A stretch of 64,000 bases of DNA, taken from Lineus longissimus. Taxonomy: Eukaryota; Nemertea; Pilidiophora; Heteronemertea; Lineidae. The notes below the pieces were generated by a model. That model searched no databases. It worked only from the letters and a program-made list of their open reading frames with translations, and was not told the DNA's origin. Position numbers and translations under genes: made by a program. The stretch spans positions 11,656,349-11,720,348 of the forward strand of contig NC_088318.1 in the NCBI RefSeq assembly GCF_910592395.1, read 5' to 3'. Below, piece by piece: positions 33,628 to 47,329 of the stretch. The first letter of the stretch is position 1, and each line of letters opens with the position of its first letter.

Positions 33628-36600
33628 CGTCGTCCGTTAGCAGGGCACGTTTCGTAACTGTTAGAGCTATTGAGTTGAAACTTGGTACACATGTACCCTT
33701 ATGTAATGACACGTGGGAGACCAAGTTTCGGTCCGATTCGTTTCATGGTTTGGCCACTAGGGGGACAAACGTTAAAAGTGAAAATATGCAGTATCTTCCT
33801 TAATAGTAGTCGGGAAATTTTGAAAAAAATATGGTAGGTACTTCTAGCAAAGGTGCATCATATATCCTCCGGGTTTTTGATTTGACCTCCTTTTCAAGGT
33901 CACAGAGGTCAAATGGTGTAAATTAGCCGTTAGGATGTAACGATGGCACGTTTCTAAACTGCAATGACTATTGATACCAAATTTGGTACACATTTACCCC
34001 TTAGTCAGGTGATCTCAGGGACCAAAGTTTGGTCCAATATGATTCACCACTTGACCACCAGGGGGCAAAATCCAAAAACCTTAAAAATGTGATTATTCCT
34101 TAACTTCTTGCCCGATTGCCACCAATTTGATATCATGGGTACATCTAACCACCATACAGTATATGTCACACAGGTTTTTAATTTGACCTTCTTGTCAAGG
34201 TCACAGAGGTCAAATGGCGTAAATTCGCCGTCAGGCCGTAACTATGGCACGTTTCTTAACTGCAATGACTATTGATCACAAATTAAGTACACATGTACCC
34301 CTTGGTCAGGTGATCTCAGGTACCGAAGTTTGGTGCGATCTGATTTGCCGTTTGGCCTCCAGGGAGGGGGCCAAATCCTAAATTCTTCAAAATGCCATTA
34401 TTCCTAGTAATGACTTGCCCGATTGGCACCAATTTTATATCATAGGTACATCTAATTCTAACAACCATTCAATGTGTCACCCGGGTCTTCTTTGATTTGA
34501 CCTACTTTTCAAGGTCACAGAGGTCGAATGTACTGTAAATTGGCCATTTTGGGGAAATTGTAATTGCTTGGACCTACATCAAACCTAACACTACATGACA
34601 CAAGACCATGCTCTTTATCCATCTTTCCTCCACATGAGGTGAGCACAATGGCCCTGGCCATTTCATTTAAATGTGTAAAATACTTCACAATCAGGCAGTG
34701 GCATAGGCAGATGTAACTATCTCCATGAAACTCTTCGGTCCAACTACGCTGTGGCCTGTGCATGGCATAGTCGAATCGAGGAACTTTGAGGGGTTGTTGT
34801 ACTAATTGGTGACAATTTGCCATTCAAGGATCCTTGCTCAACTGTTATCTGTGCCACTCCAGAGCTCCAGAGCTTGAAAATTGATTAGGTTGGATCAAAT
34901 TGGCCCAGTGTGATCTTCCATGGCTGAAGTACCACAGACAAGTTCCCACAGAATTGATGTAGAGCTGGCTGCAATTATTGATTTCAAACTGCGCATCTCA
35001 TATCATTTTAAAGGGAGGCTATCAGCAGCAGGCAAGATAAAGTTACAAGTTAAGTCGCCCATGGGGGTGTCTTACATCTTATAGTTCCTCAAAACTATTC
35101 ATGCTTGTATGAGTCAATGTACTTAGTGCTGCATCTGACATGAACCAGTGTCCTCACTGTGTATATAAGTCACCTGAAGATGGCCAAATTAATGAATATG
35201 TAGTTCTTCTTCGAGGATTTTGTATCATTGAGAGCCGTTGACAGAAGTTCTCACAAAATTTCTGCCAACCGTGGAGTTGATTCAGCCGGTGAAAAGCTGA
35301 TCTTTGAGCTTGGTGAGATGGCTCAATGCTCAAAAGGCGCTGTGATGCAAAGACGGCTGCTTTTCCCCAAACACTTTTTCATAAATCTAAAGGTCATAAG
35401 CTTTGATAAACTTGTGCCCAGCATCTATCTACCGGTACATGTAGGCCTATGTGGGAAGGCAAAAAATCATATGTGGCTTTAGAATGGGCTGGTGACACTG
35501 CCACTAGCAATCACTTTCTGTTCTATTAACAAAATGAGGCAGAACATTGCCAAGAATCTTTATTGCTTTAATGATTTCCGCTAGTGACATGGAACTAAAT
35601 CAACTATTAATGGGCTGAAACTCATGGACCATGACAGTATTAGTTTTATCTTCAGTGTGATGGCAATACATGCCTGGTTTCAGATCAGCTCAATCCCAGG
35701 TTTGAACAGTTAGAATGTGTGTGTTTTCCTTATCATGCTTGTTTTGATGATGAAGACACTCAGCTGTCTGAGTAGACTGGAGCTGCATGCAAGCCTATGA
35801 TGTCGTACTGTGTCAGAGAAGGTCTATCAATTTTGAATTCAAGGTGTAATGCTACCTTGCCAAATAAGAGTGATAGATCTCACAGTGCATGCAGACAAAT
35901 TGATCCAAACTGACTTTTCGGAGCAAGTCTGTTTCAGTAATAGATGAATGTTTGTCTCTGTCAAGCGGAATGTCTGTTCTATCCCCTGTAGAAGCTCATA
36001 TCTAACGAATGAATATAGTTGCCTTGTCATAGTTGCCATGGCAACCTAAGTGCTGACTCAGCGGTGGTTGTTGTTGTTCTCGGCATCTCTTGAGACTGGG
36101 TAAGGAGTAAATATCCACATTAACTCATTGTCATCTTGAATTCCCCTCGCAAATACCTTTCTTTGACATTACCCCCAAGAATAGCATCGATCTCCATTGG
36201 CCTATTCGAACGACCCTTTATTCAAGCAGCTGGATCAGTCTGTATTTCAGTTTGTATTGGTCAGGTTCTGGGGAGCACGTTTATCAATTTTGTCCCCAAG
36301 AAGAACACCTAAGGTCAAGATGGCAGGATAGTGCCACAACTGTTTACAGACCCAACAAAACGTTGAGACTGTGCCATGCTCCCCTGGTGACTCTGAAGCA
36401 GATATCAGCCAGGTCAGGGCTTACCTGACCCATTCATGGTCTAGACACAAGAACATGATATGAATATATAATGGAAGTTGCAGAACAGCTTTAGCTCAGA
36501 GATGCTGCTTGGACTGCGTTTTGAATAAACTAACATTCTTTATATTGATTTAACGGCTGTATGAATGTAAGAAATGCATGCAACGCTTATTCCATGGCTA

Positions 36601-37277
36601 CGCATAATCATGCATTAAGTCTTTCATTAGATGAATTAGAGAGATCATCTCTCTTTAACCCCTTTTCGTCAATCACTAATCGGAGAAGATGTAGAGTTTT
36701 CCTGCTCAGATTTTCCATATGGTCGCAGCTGAAACTAATTTAATTTTTTACAGTGCAATATGAGCAGACTGGTGGCACCATGGTGGCCTATGCAACCCAG
36801 TTTTGATTCTCAGTCTGGTCAGACAGTCGGACTAAGTTACTGCAGAATTTGCCTTTTGCACATCACCACAATATTAAATCAAAAAGCAGCTGTCCACCAT
36901 GAACACTGAGAGTTGTTTGTTGTTAAGGTTCCGTTACACCATCCCTTAATTTCCCCGATAATGACTTGTTACAAATCCCTTAATCAATGTAATCGTTCAT
37001 CAAAACTCCTTATTTTCTCATTCCAGGTTTGGTTGGCCTGTTGTTCCAGAAGAAGAAAGAACCAGCGTTCGCATTTGCGAAGATGCATCAGGCGCTAACG
37101 CTAGCGTTATTCTTTGGTATTTCGCAGTTCCTGTGCATGCGGACCAAGATCATCATTGGGATTTCGTTCCTGACTGTCGCATATGTCCTGTATATCGCAC
37201 TGGAGGTCATGATACGCCCAGAAAAGAAAAAGAAGAAGAGTAAAAGTAGCAAAATGCCAAAACCGGTCAATGTCTAG
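31102..37277 (+). CDS. UNC-93-family membrane protein, complete coding region
   Basis: Exons 31102-32679, 32948-33083, 33279-33410 and 37027-37277 join in frame to 698 residues; all introns are GT-AG. The coding start lies 49 bases after an acceptor (TCTTACAG), so the 5' UTR is split. Residues 1 to about 195 are hydrophilic, rich in S, D, E and K, and probably cytoplasmic. From about residue 200 (NHVLLCISFMFTFTSFFSVR) follow 11-12 hydrophobic segments with family words such as SSINHDGGLGLLALSTFYC. The loop after the fifth segment (about residues 360-440) carries N-glycosylation sequons NFS, NLS and NMS, so it probably faces outward or lumenal. UNC-93 relatives are MFS-fold proteins: C. elegans UNC-93 regulates a two-pore potassium channel, and vertebrate UNC93B1 escorts Toll-like receptors. 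Which role applies here is unknown. The C terminus is a run of lysines. Confidence 0.88.
33883..33911 (+). promoter_or_regulatory. Nuclear-receptor-like composite motif, copy 1 (ER8 + DR3)
   Basis: TGACCT, 8 bases, AGGTCA, 3 bases (CAG), AGGTCA. The first two half-sites form an everted repeat with spacing 8, the last two a direct repeat with spacing 3; all half-sites are perfect. Binding is untested. The motif sits in the repeat element of UNC93 intron 3. Confidence 0.5.
34184..34212 (+). promoter_or_regulatory. Nuclear-receptor-like composite motif, copy 2
   Basis: The arrangement is identical to copy 1: TGACCT, 8 bases, AGGTCA, CAG, AGGTCA. It begins 301 bases after copy 1. All three half-sites are perfect, although the flanking module has diverged. 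Confidence 0.5.
34498..34526 (+). promoter_or_regulatory. Nuclear-receptor-like composite motif, copy 3
   Basis: TGACCT, 8 bases, AGGTCA, CAG, AGGTCG. The everted pair is intact; the third half-site has one substitution. It begins 314 bases after copy 2. Confidence 0.45.
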
Positions 37278-37345
37278 GAGGTGCAGTTTATTGTTTAATG
37301 TGGCTTTTACTACAATTTGAAAGAGTTGCTGACTCTGAACAATTC

Positions 37346-37455
37346 AACTTAGGCATCGTTGGGAGCTTTTACTACAAACTCTGTTCCGGACAGAGACTTT
37401 TACTACAAACTCTGTTCCATACGGAGACTTTTACTACAAACTCTGTTCCGGACTG
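37346..37455 (+). repeat. About 38-bp repeat, three copies, in the UNC93 3' UTR
   Basis: CTTTTACTACAAACTCTGTT followed by CCGGAC or CCATAC occurs three times in tandem, starting about 80 bases after the UNC93 stop codon. It is probably transcribed as part of the 3' UTR. Confidence 0.85.
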
Positions 37456-38619
37456 AAGAGTGTTGACATTCAAGGAAGGTAGGAATGTTGTCAAGGACCG
37501 AGCCTGCTGATTATACAATATGTGTCTGTATTCGCATGTTCAAGTTCTTTGAGGGTAAAACATCTGCTGCTGCGCTTTCTTTCCCATTTCCTAAGACAAA
37601 GTGAAGTCATTGAGCGGTTGCAACCAATCTTGTCTCTGCAATCATAGGGTGGGTCATGCTAACAATCGGTGCCAAACTGAAATTATGCGTTAATGTCACT
37701 ATTTATAGTCAGTTCTTCATTTGTTAGAATGCTTTATCACTCCTCGCCTTATGGGCAAAACATTTTCTCTCTGCCCCTTGATAACAATTTTATTTGGGTC
37801 AGAGGTCTCAGGAGGCATTTCAAGTACTTTAATAGTACTCTAGTTGACCAAATCATGATCTCACCTGAGTGCCTGAGGGCCTCTAGTTATTTTTGAAGTT
37901 TTTGTTAGGGAAATCTCAGTTTATTATCAAGTTTTAGCACTTGGTCTGCTACATAGTCATTCATTTTATTTTCTCTGTAAAAATCTCATGTTGTAGATCT
38001 GAACTTTTTATAATGGGAGCAAGAAGTATTTGTGATGATACCAGGGTAAATGATCATTGTCTCACTGCCGTGCCATCTATGTGTGGTAGAATGCACCTGC
38101 TATGGTTGTATGTATCGCCTGTTGTGATAGTGTTTGCTGTGTCTAGTGCTTAAATGTAATGTTAATGTATGACAGAGCTCCAGGATCAATGGTGCAACAT
38201 TCGTATATTGTTGGACTTTATGCCTTTCAGGCAAACTTTTCTTTCTGAAAGCTCATTTTTCAGTGATATCTTGGAGGCAACGTCTGCCCAACCGCGTCCC
38301 TGTTCAGTTTGCACTTGCTTCTGACAGCAGGGCCATCCATGTCTCAAGCTCGGTGTCTTGGCTTAATCTGGACCTCGTTACGAGTGAAAATATTGACTTC
38401 ATTTTGGATATTTGGCATCGGTCATGTCAGTTGACCGTATAGCGTGTTATCATCAGAGCAGCATTCTGATTAATCGCCAATGGTGTTTTACTGGTCAGTC
38501 TGCACACAGATGATGATACATCGGAATACTGGACTGCACGGATTTACAAAACTTTTGATGATCGAATTGATTTATTGCGGAGTGATTGGCGGTTTATAGA
38601 GGATGTATTGTAATCAATG

Positions 38620-38625
38620 AATAAA
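38620..38625 (+). terminator. Candidate UNC93 poly(A) signal
   Basis: An exact AATAAA lies about 1.34 kb after the UNC93 stop codon, followed by T-rich sequence. Use of this signal is inferred. Confidence 0.4.
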
Positions 38626-38639
38626 CTTATATCACAATA

Positions 38640-41600
38640 GTACATTTGTCTTTTTTTTGGTCTATTAATTTCTTCCAGGTTGTTCTTGACTTGTTGACAG
38701 CACCTCTATACAAGTGGCTACACATGCTTCAATTCAATAGGTCATGTTTACCCGCAGACTAGCAATCTGGCGTGTGACCAATCTCCTGCACGAGGGACCC
38801 ATTTTATGAAGGACAAACTTTGAGGAGGCGGCCTTGTCAATTTGGAAGACATGTTGTTCCTCCCCAACACAACAGGGTACAGAGATCAGTGTCTTGGCTA
38901 TCCTAGGTCCAATTGTCATTTTCAACAATTCCGTACTGTCAACCATGGCTGCTGAAACCCAAACAAACGTGAGGTTACATGTAGTCAAGTCCCCTTTGAA
39001 GGCACAAACCCTTCAAGTCGGGGATAAATCATTTTCGACGATGCGGTACCATTGTTCCACAAAGCAATGGAACAGATGTTTACTTGGAAGGTGGATTCGC
39101 TGAGCCAAGTGGCACCACACTCGACAAGAACTTGAGAAGTGTAATCAACGTGGAAGCCAGAGAAAAAAAGGTACAAACAGAGACATTTTCTTACTAAGTT
39201 AAAATTCTGAGCCTTTATTCTTTTCTTTTTAAAACTCACAAATGAGCATGAAATTCAATAAATATGGATATGAACATACAATTGTATTTCAATTTTAAAC
39301 AAACCTGATAATGAAGAGTATCATAACAATGTCTTCACTCACAATAACGGATTTAAATGGAAGTTGGATATTTTTTAACAGGTATAACATCCCAGTGTAT
39401 GAGTGAACTTGGCACCCATTCTACACAGACAATATAATACAACACTGAGGAAAGACTTGCACAGCCAACTAGACACCTTAAACTATTTCAATTAAAATAA
39501 CCAAGTAGTTCTCAAGAAGCGACAAATTGTTCATTGTTAAGACAATTTGTAGTATCCTCTTAAAAAAACATACCATTGCATGACTGCATCACAAGGCATT
39601 GTAAGGCACAGTTTTCCAATTGTGACCCACCACACAAAATGAGTCGCATGTCACACAGAAGATGAGCCTAAAATGATACCAGGACTTAATTGAAGAAATT
39701 GTTGTTCTCAGATGTCACAAAAGGTATACAACGATCTGCAGGACTTTTAAAACAGGGAGACTAAATCAACTGTTACACCAGCCACGAGTTTGCCGTTGAA
39801 GTACTGCCATATAGTGTTTGTCAGAACTGAAATATCTCGCTTTTGTTCAACGCAGTGGCACCCGGGGATTCATTTAGCAGTTCCTGGGAGGGAGGCAGCT
39901 GGAGGACAGCAGCAGTGCTTACTCCTGGAAATGTCAGTAAATTTTTTTAGTTTTTGAGGCTGTATATGACCTTGCCATTTTTTCTACTCAGTGGAACAAA
40001 GTTTTGGTCTTCTAAACTGGGAACTTCCACTTTCCAACATCAGTAGGCACTTGTGAGGACTGTAAACTGGGAACAGCCGTAGACTACTTTGCAATCTGAT
40101 GAATCAACAGAAATAAACACAAAAAAGTATTTGAAAAAAGTTTTATAAATTACAATCGATAAGTTAGAAGAAACAGATAGAGTAGCATTAATGGAACCTA
40201 ACAATAATCCAACCTGGGGATAACAAGGGAAATCAAACATACAGGCAGTAATCAATATTTCATGATATCCCTTCAGGTAGAGTTTCAAAGTGTTAACCTG
40301 AACATTTTCATGGCGGATAATATCAGGGAACACAACTCTTATCCTCAGATAAAATTTCCTAAATCAAGTATCATGGGAATGTTCAGGTTTACAGCATACT
40401 CAATGACATCACCAAACAACAATGATTTGCAATAAAAAGCTACCATCAACAAGATCAAGTGGTATGATTGGACACCAATAATCATAAAAGCTGTCCACAA
40501 CCGTTTCAATGAGATTCAGGGAGAGTCCAAGCGATGACATTTATCTTTGAACTTGTTTATGTACACATTAAAGCCAATCCTTCAAGCACAGTTCCACAAT
40601 CACAATATCTGTTAGCAACAAAATGTCAACAGGGTTTCAATCCCTTTATACTCGTTACTGGTCAAACAGGTACTTTATACATGCTTCCCGAAATTGGTGG
40701 CTTGCATTGGAATTAACTTTTCCCCCCTTGTCCGTCATTAAAGGCATTCAAGTGTGTTGGTCAACCATGACTATCTCCTTTGTCCCTCCACCATAAGGCC
40801 TAGTTTCCCCTTATGACATCACTATTTCGGACACTCAGCGCCCCATTTCTGGAAAGGTGTATAACAAGAACCACATCAGTGGAAAATGTGGCTGTGGAAC
40901 CGTCCAACCCTTCAGCAATGAAATAATATTAATGAAAATAACCTAAAACTTGTACAATCAGGGTTGGCGCCGAGTCCAAATTCTGATAAGCCACAGTTAC
41001 TGGGAGCCCCATTCCTCCTATCTTGTGGCTAATCCTACTCTTGATCTGAGCACCAACCCAGCTAATGATATTGATTAAGATGACCTGCAAGATAAAACAT
41101 GTACATGCATAGAGTGGGTTATGGTATCAGCAGTACATGTATCATCTCTATCACTAATATATACCTGACGATTGTGAGATCTCTGAAAAATACATTATGT
41201 GCAACTGTACAATGATTATATTGTTTGCATCGTCTTGTTGTTCATGATCAATTGAATGAATGAAAATGTAAGATCATGATCCTCTCATCAGCCTCAAACT
41301 CATTCAATCCCTGATGTGAAGCTTCACAAAACAGCACTTGATGCAAAAATATCTGAAGAAAAGTTGATCATGAGGTGATATAAATTGATAAGCAAACTAC
41401 CTCAATAATAATTAATGTTTTTTGTCTCTCAATAAAATAGTTCGTCAGGTATTGTAGACAACAACGTCGTACTACTCCTGTATCAACAATAGCCATGCAA
41501 GGGTTGAATGGGTTATCAAAACACTGGAGTGGAACAATCCGACATTAGGATTTGTCGTAGCGCAAAATGCTACAGGCTATCAAGGCAAACCTTGCAATGC

Positions 41601-42770
41601 TTCAACATCAGCTGTGTAAAATATTTGGATCACCAACAAATTCACCTTCTTGCTATAATTTGTACAGACAGTGATAGAAGAAAGTCAGTGCAAGTGTTAA
41701 ATACCCTGAACGGAATCACGACCTGACAAATATGTGTTTAAAGTAAACTCTATTGCTAGCGCTATTAATCTAAGGAAGCATGAAGATCAATCTCCAACGA
41801 GTATGCACAGGAAATGAACACACAAGTCCCGACAAAACTCATGTACAGGTATACAGAAGGAGCAGATGCCACAATAAAAGAAGGGAAGATTCTAAAACAC
41901 CATGGTTACAATGAAGCACTGTTTTCAGTCTTGTAAAGCACTGCGCCTCGTTCTGACCATTTTGGTTGGTGCAAAATGATGAAGTGCTAAAAATCACTTT
42001 TCAGTGTTTAGTCTGATGTGATATAAGTTAGTTTGAATGAAAGTGCCATGCAGCGAAAAAGCAAAAATCAAGATGACAGCGGTGAGAGCCATCTTGAATG
42101 AGCATGGTTTCGATGTTGAAAGCCACTTGATGGATCGAAGTGTTGCATCCATCCGAAATGAAAATCAATTTAGTACACACAACCAGCTTGGATGAGCGGT
42201 GGTACTGGTAGTGGTAGACACTAGTTGAGCTCAATTCACAGACAATCTACTTGTTCTTTGAGATCTTTTGAGGTGGGAACATAAAAATCTCAATTTTAAA
42301 GTATTATGCATGTAGTGGCCTTTGCAGAAAAAAAGATACTGTTTTTTTTCTTCAACGAGCAATTACATACAGAATTAGTTGATAATGTGACCTTGATTTT
42401 TAATGTTATCATAGTTTTTTACTCCCTTTCGAACGATGTCATAATTTCTCATCAATTAAATGCTTATTTTGAGAATAATTTGATACGAACTGATGAAGAA
42501 TATGAGGGAGTTAACCACTGAACGCAGAAGGCACGATATCACAGCATTTCTGCTTTACACCCACAACAACACTTAACAAATTCAAATAAATCTTCACATA
42601 AAATGAAACATGTTACAATTACACAACCTTAAATTCACTCTCACCTAGCGAAACACTTCACAGATAATCTATGAAAGTTTTTGCTTATGACTGAGATGTC
42701 TTTTCCTAAAAACAATAAGTTACGTAAAAAAACTTTCTGTCAATTGAATATTTCCTAGAAGGGACCAACA
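38640..42770. other. Interval between the convergent UNC93 and PRELID3 genes
   Basis: No protein-coding similarity was recognised. It contains the dispersed repeat copy B at 40676-40863. On the minus strand, possible PRELID3 poly(A) signals are ATTAAA (complement of 42399-42404) and AATAAA (complement of 39214-39219). The second would give a 3' UTR of about 3.5 kb; I cannot tell which is used. Confidence 0.4.
40676..40863 (+). repeat. Dispersed 188-bp repeat, copy B
   Basis: Inverted copy of 3556-3742, nearly identical across its full length, including CTTGTCCGTCATTAAAGGCA and CGGACACTCAGCGCCCCATT. Near identity over 37 kb distance indicates a dispersed repeat. Confidence 0.85.
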
Positions 42771-45325
<2,555 letters not shown>

Positions 45326-45433
45326 TTCTGCAGGTAAATAGATGGCCAATAATTCCTCTTTTCCCCTTATATCACCAACTTACTTCGCATCGATCGGTCA
45401 AAGTCGAACACGATGACGACCTTACCATAGAAA

Positions 45434-45875
45434 CTTACGTCACTCGCTTGTTGGCTGATCATGCGTGGTCCCCCAATTCTGTGGTGAGGCCTCGTTTTGG
45501 GATTTGTCGTAATACGTCACTGAGGCTGAAGTCTATTAATAGATGGGAATGACCACGACGTCATCAGCCGCACATGGGTGGTGTAATGTGAAAGATAGTC
45601 CCTCAAATCATAGAGTCCTTCACAAATGTCTTTGATTGTTTATTGCTTCTCAGGACCTGTAGCATCTTGAGGAGATAAACAATTCACTAATGATTGTGGC
45701 CATCTGAACTTGGCGATATGAATTCATAATCATGGCGAAAAACCATCCAATGTGAAAGTGATTTAGGTGATCTGATCAGCGCCTCTAGTGTCAAGATTGT
45801 CCCTGGGGGACCAAATAATTATTATGATCAGCCATATCAGCCAACAAGCGCGTCACTCGCCAAAAATGACGTCAA
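45434..45875. repeat. Inverted pair upstream of PRELID3
   Basis: ACTCGCTTGTTGGCTGATCA near 45440-45461 and the reverse complement of about 45826-45861 (GAGTGACGCGCTTGTTGGCT, GATATGGCTGATCA) are related. The match then continues into TGGTCCCCCA on both sides. The copies differ by small indels. They lie in the PRELID3 upstream region and may be a foldback remnant. Confidence 0.5.
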
Positions 45876-46301
45876 TTGCAAAGTCAAGCTCCACCCGCAG
45901 TCTGAAATCGTACGTTTAACTCTGCTATCCGGCGACGTGTACTGACTGTTTACTGATATCGTCGATTATATGCTTCCGCAATTCAAAAGTAAATCCAATG
46001 TTTTGCTTTAAATGCAGCTTAAATTGAAGAAAAAAACACCAAAATGGTTAATTAATTTATAACTTGCATTTAATTTATCAGATATCTGGGACAGACACAA
46101 ATATATTTTAAGTATTTATTTCTTTGACGATAAATGTGCAAATTTTAGTCATAATGGAGTGGCATCATACAGAGCTAAAGTCGTTCAGCAGGTGCGCGCT
46201 GACTGGTTAATACACCTAAATTCATTGGCTAATTCAATGACCTATATTTGGTTTACACCAATCAAGAGACCTTTTACATAGTAATATAGCGAGCTCGTGA
46301 A

Positions 46302-46333
46302 GGTGCCAGGCAACCCAAACAAACAAGATGGCG
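46302..46333. promoter_or_regulatory. Candidate ciliary promoter module (X-box-like, forkhead-like, YY1-like)
   Basis: GGTGCC A GGCAAC (46302-46314) matches the RFX X-box GTNRCC(N0-3)RGYAAC with one mismatch. It is followed directly by CAAACAAACA, close to the FOXJ1 core, and by AAGATGGCG (about 46325-46333), a YY1-type motif often found just inside promoters. HYDIN is a motile-cilia gene and RFX plus FOXJ1 control such genes in animals. The module lies about 1.0 kb before the HYDIN start codon. Motif-based inference only. Confidence 0.4.
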
Positions 46334-46706
46334 TTGAAAACAAGCAATGTTAGCAAAATCGCTTGAAAATGCTTGAAAGAAACGGACTTATTCACGGCTA
46401 ATTTTTGTTTCGTCTACAAAACCGACTTTACCTAGTTCCAAAGTAATTACATTTATTCCCTTGACAATGCAATTCACCTACAACACGACGTATTTCGCAT
46501 AGTGACCGAAGTGCATGAATTGAATGAATGACAACCTGACAAGTCAAGTCAGTCACGACAGTCGACACAGACTCAGTTGCCTAGGCAGATGGGCCTATAA
46601 GAATAATTACTGCTTGTACTTCATGTACTTAACTTTGGTACTTGTAGTGTTGTTGTGACGTGTCGGTGATATGTGAGTGATGAATCTGTATTTGAATGCA
46701 TTGCCA

Positions 46707-46859
46707 CTATAGATTCATGCACTTGATTGGGAACAACGTTTACAAGACGTAGTGTTGGCCGTCGTCACGTCACCATGCATTTTACATTAGTATAGTGTAA
46801 CGTGACGTGACGCAACGTTTTCGTAAACGTTGGTCCCAATCAAGTGCATGGATCTATAG
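46707..46859. mobile_element. 153-bp foldback MITE upstream of HYDIN
   Basis: The ends CTATAGAT-CATGCACTTGATTGGG and their complement CCCAATCAAGTGCATG-ATCTATAG pair over about 37 bases with three mismatches. Pairing continues weakly through CGTCACGTCAC/GTGACGTGACG in the interior. It lies between the candidate HYDIN promoter module and the HYDIN start codon. Confidence 0.8.
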
Positions 46860-47329
46860 TAATTTTTGAAGTGTATACTGTAGAGCTAGCTAACGTTAGG
46901 TCCACTTTACTTTACGATTCGTGTCAGGTGTAAGGTGTCATCTATTATCTATATGAATCCATCTAATATGTCCAAACAACCATTTCCATGTCATTCCTCC
47001 TGACGCAATGAAAATGAAATGGATGATGAGTAATGAATAGGCCTATACTATAGACGATTTCAAATATGCCGTTCGCCTGGTTCGACCAAGTTTGTTTAGG
47101 CACAGAATGACCCTGGGAGACCAGTCATGATCACGTCGTCAGTGACAGTTTCAGAGTTGTCAGAGATGTCAAAGTGATCTCGGTTGCCCGGGTCATTATC
47201 ATCGATAATCATGTGTTGTGGAGATGTTACTTCTAGTGCTTTGAGTTTAAGTGCAGCTGGACAGGCTGGTTTTGAAGATCATGATGACTTAAGACTTCAT
47301 TCATATTACAGGTTGAAGAATAAAAAGCC

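Larger units (their letters stand above)
33541..34660. mobile_element. Dispersed element with GAGGTGAGC ends inside UNC93 intron 3
   Basis: It opens with a hairpin (AGCTCACCTCTTAGCAGAGG, TGAGCT) and a GTC-triplet run (33588-33635), and ends near GAGGTGAGCACAATGGCCCT. Between them are three diverged modules of about 300-314 bp, each with GATTGGCACCAATTT-like, GGCCACCAGGGGG-like and TTTGACCT...AAGGTCACAGAGGTCA words. It has no coding capacity. I believe similar repeats occur in several marine invertebrate genomes, but that is from memory and unchecked. Confidence 0.7.

Noticed and set aside
33480-33803. Open frame with an arginine run
   Set aside because: The run is the translated GTC microsatellite at the start of a dispersed element in the UNC93 intron.
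33411-37026. Possible extra UNC93 exon in the 3.6-kb third intron
   Set aside because: The flanking exons join in frame and the protein continues across the junction as in the family, so no missing segment is needed.
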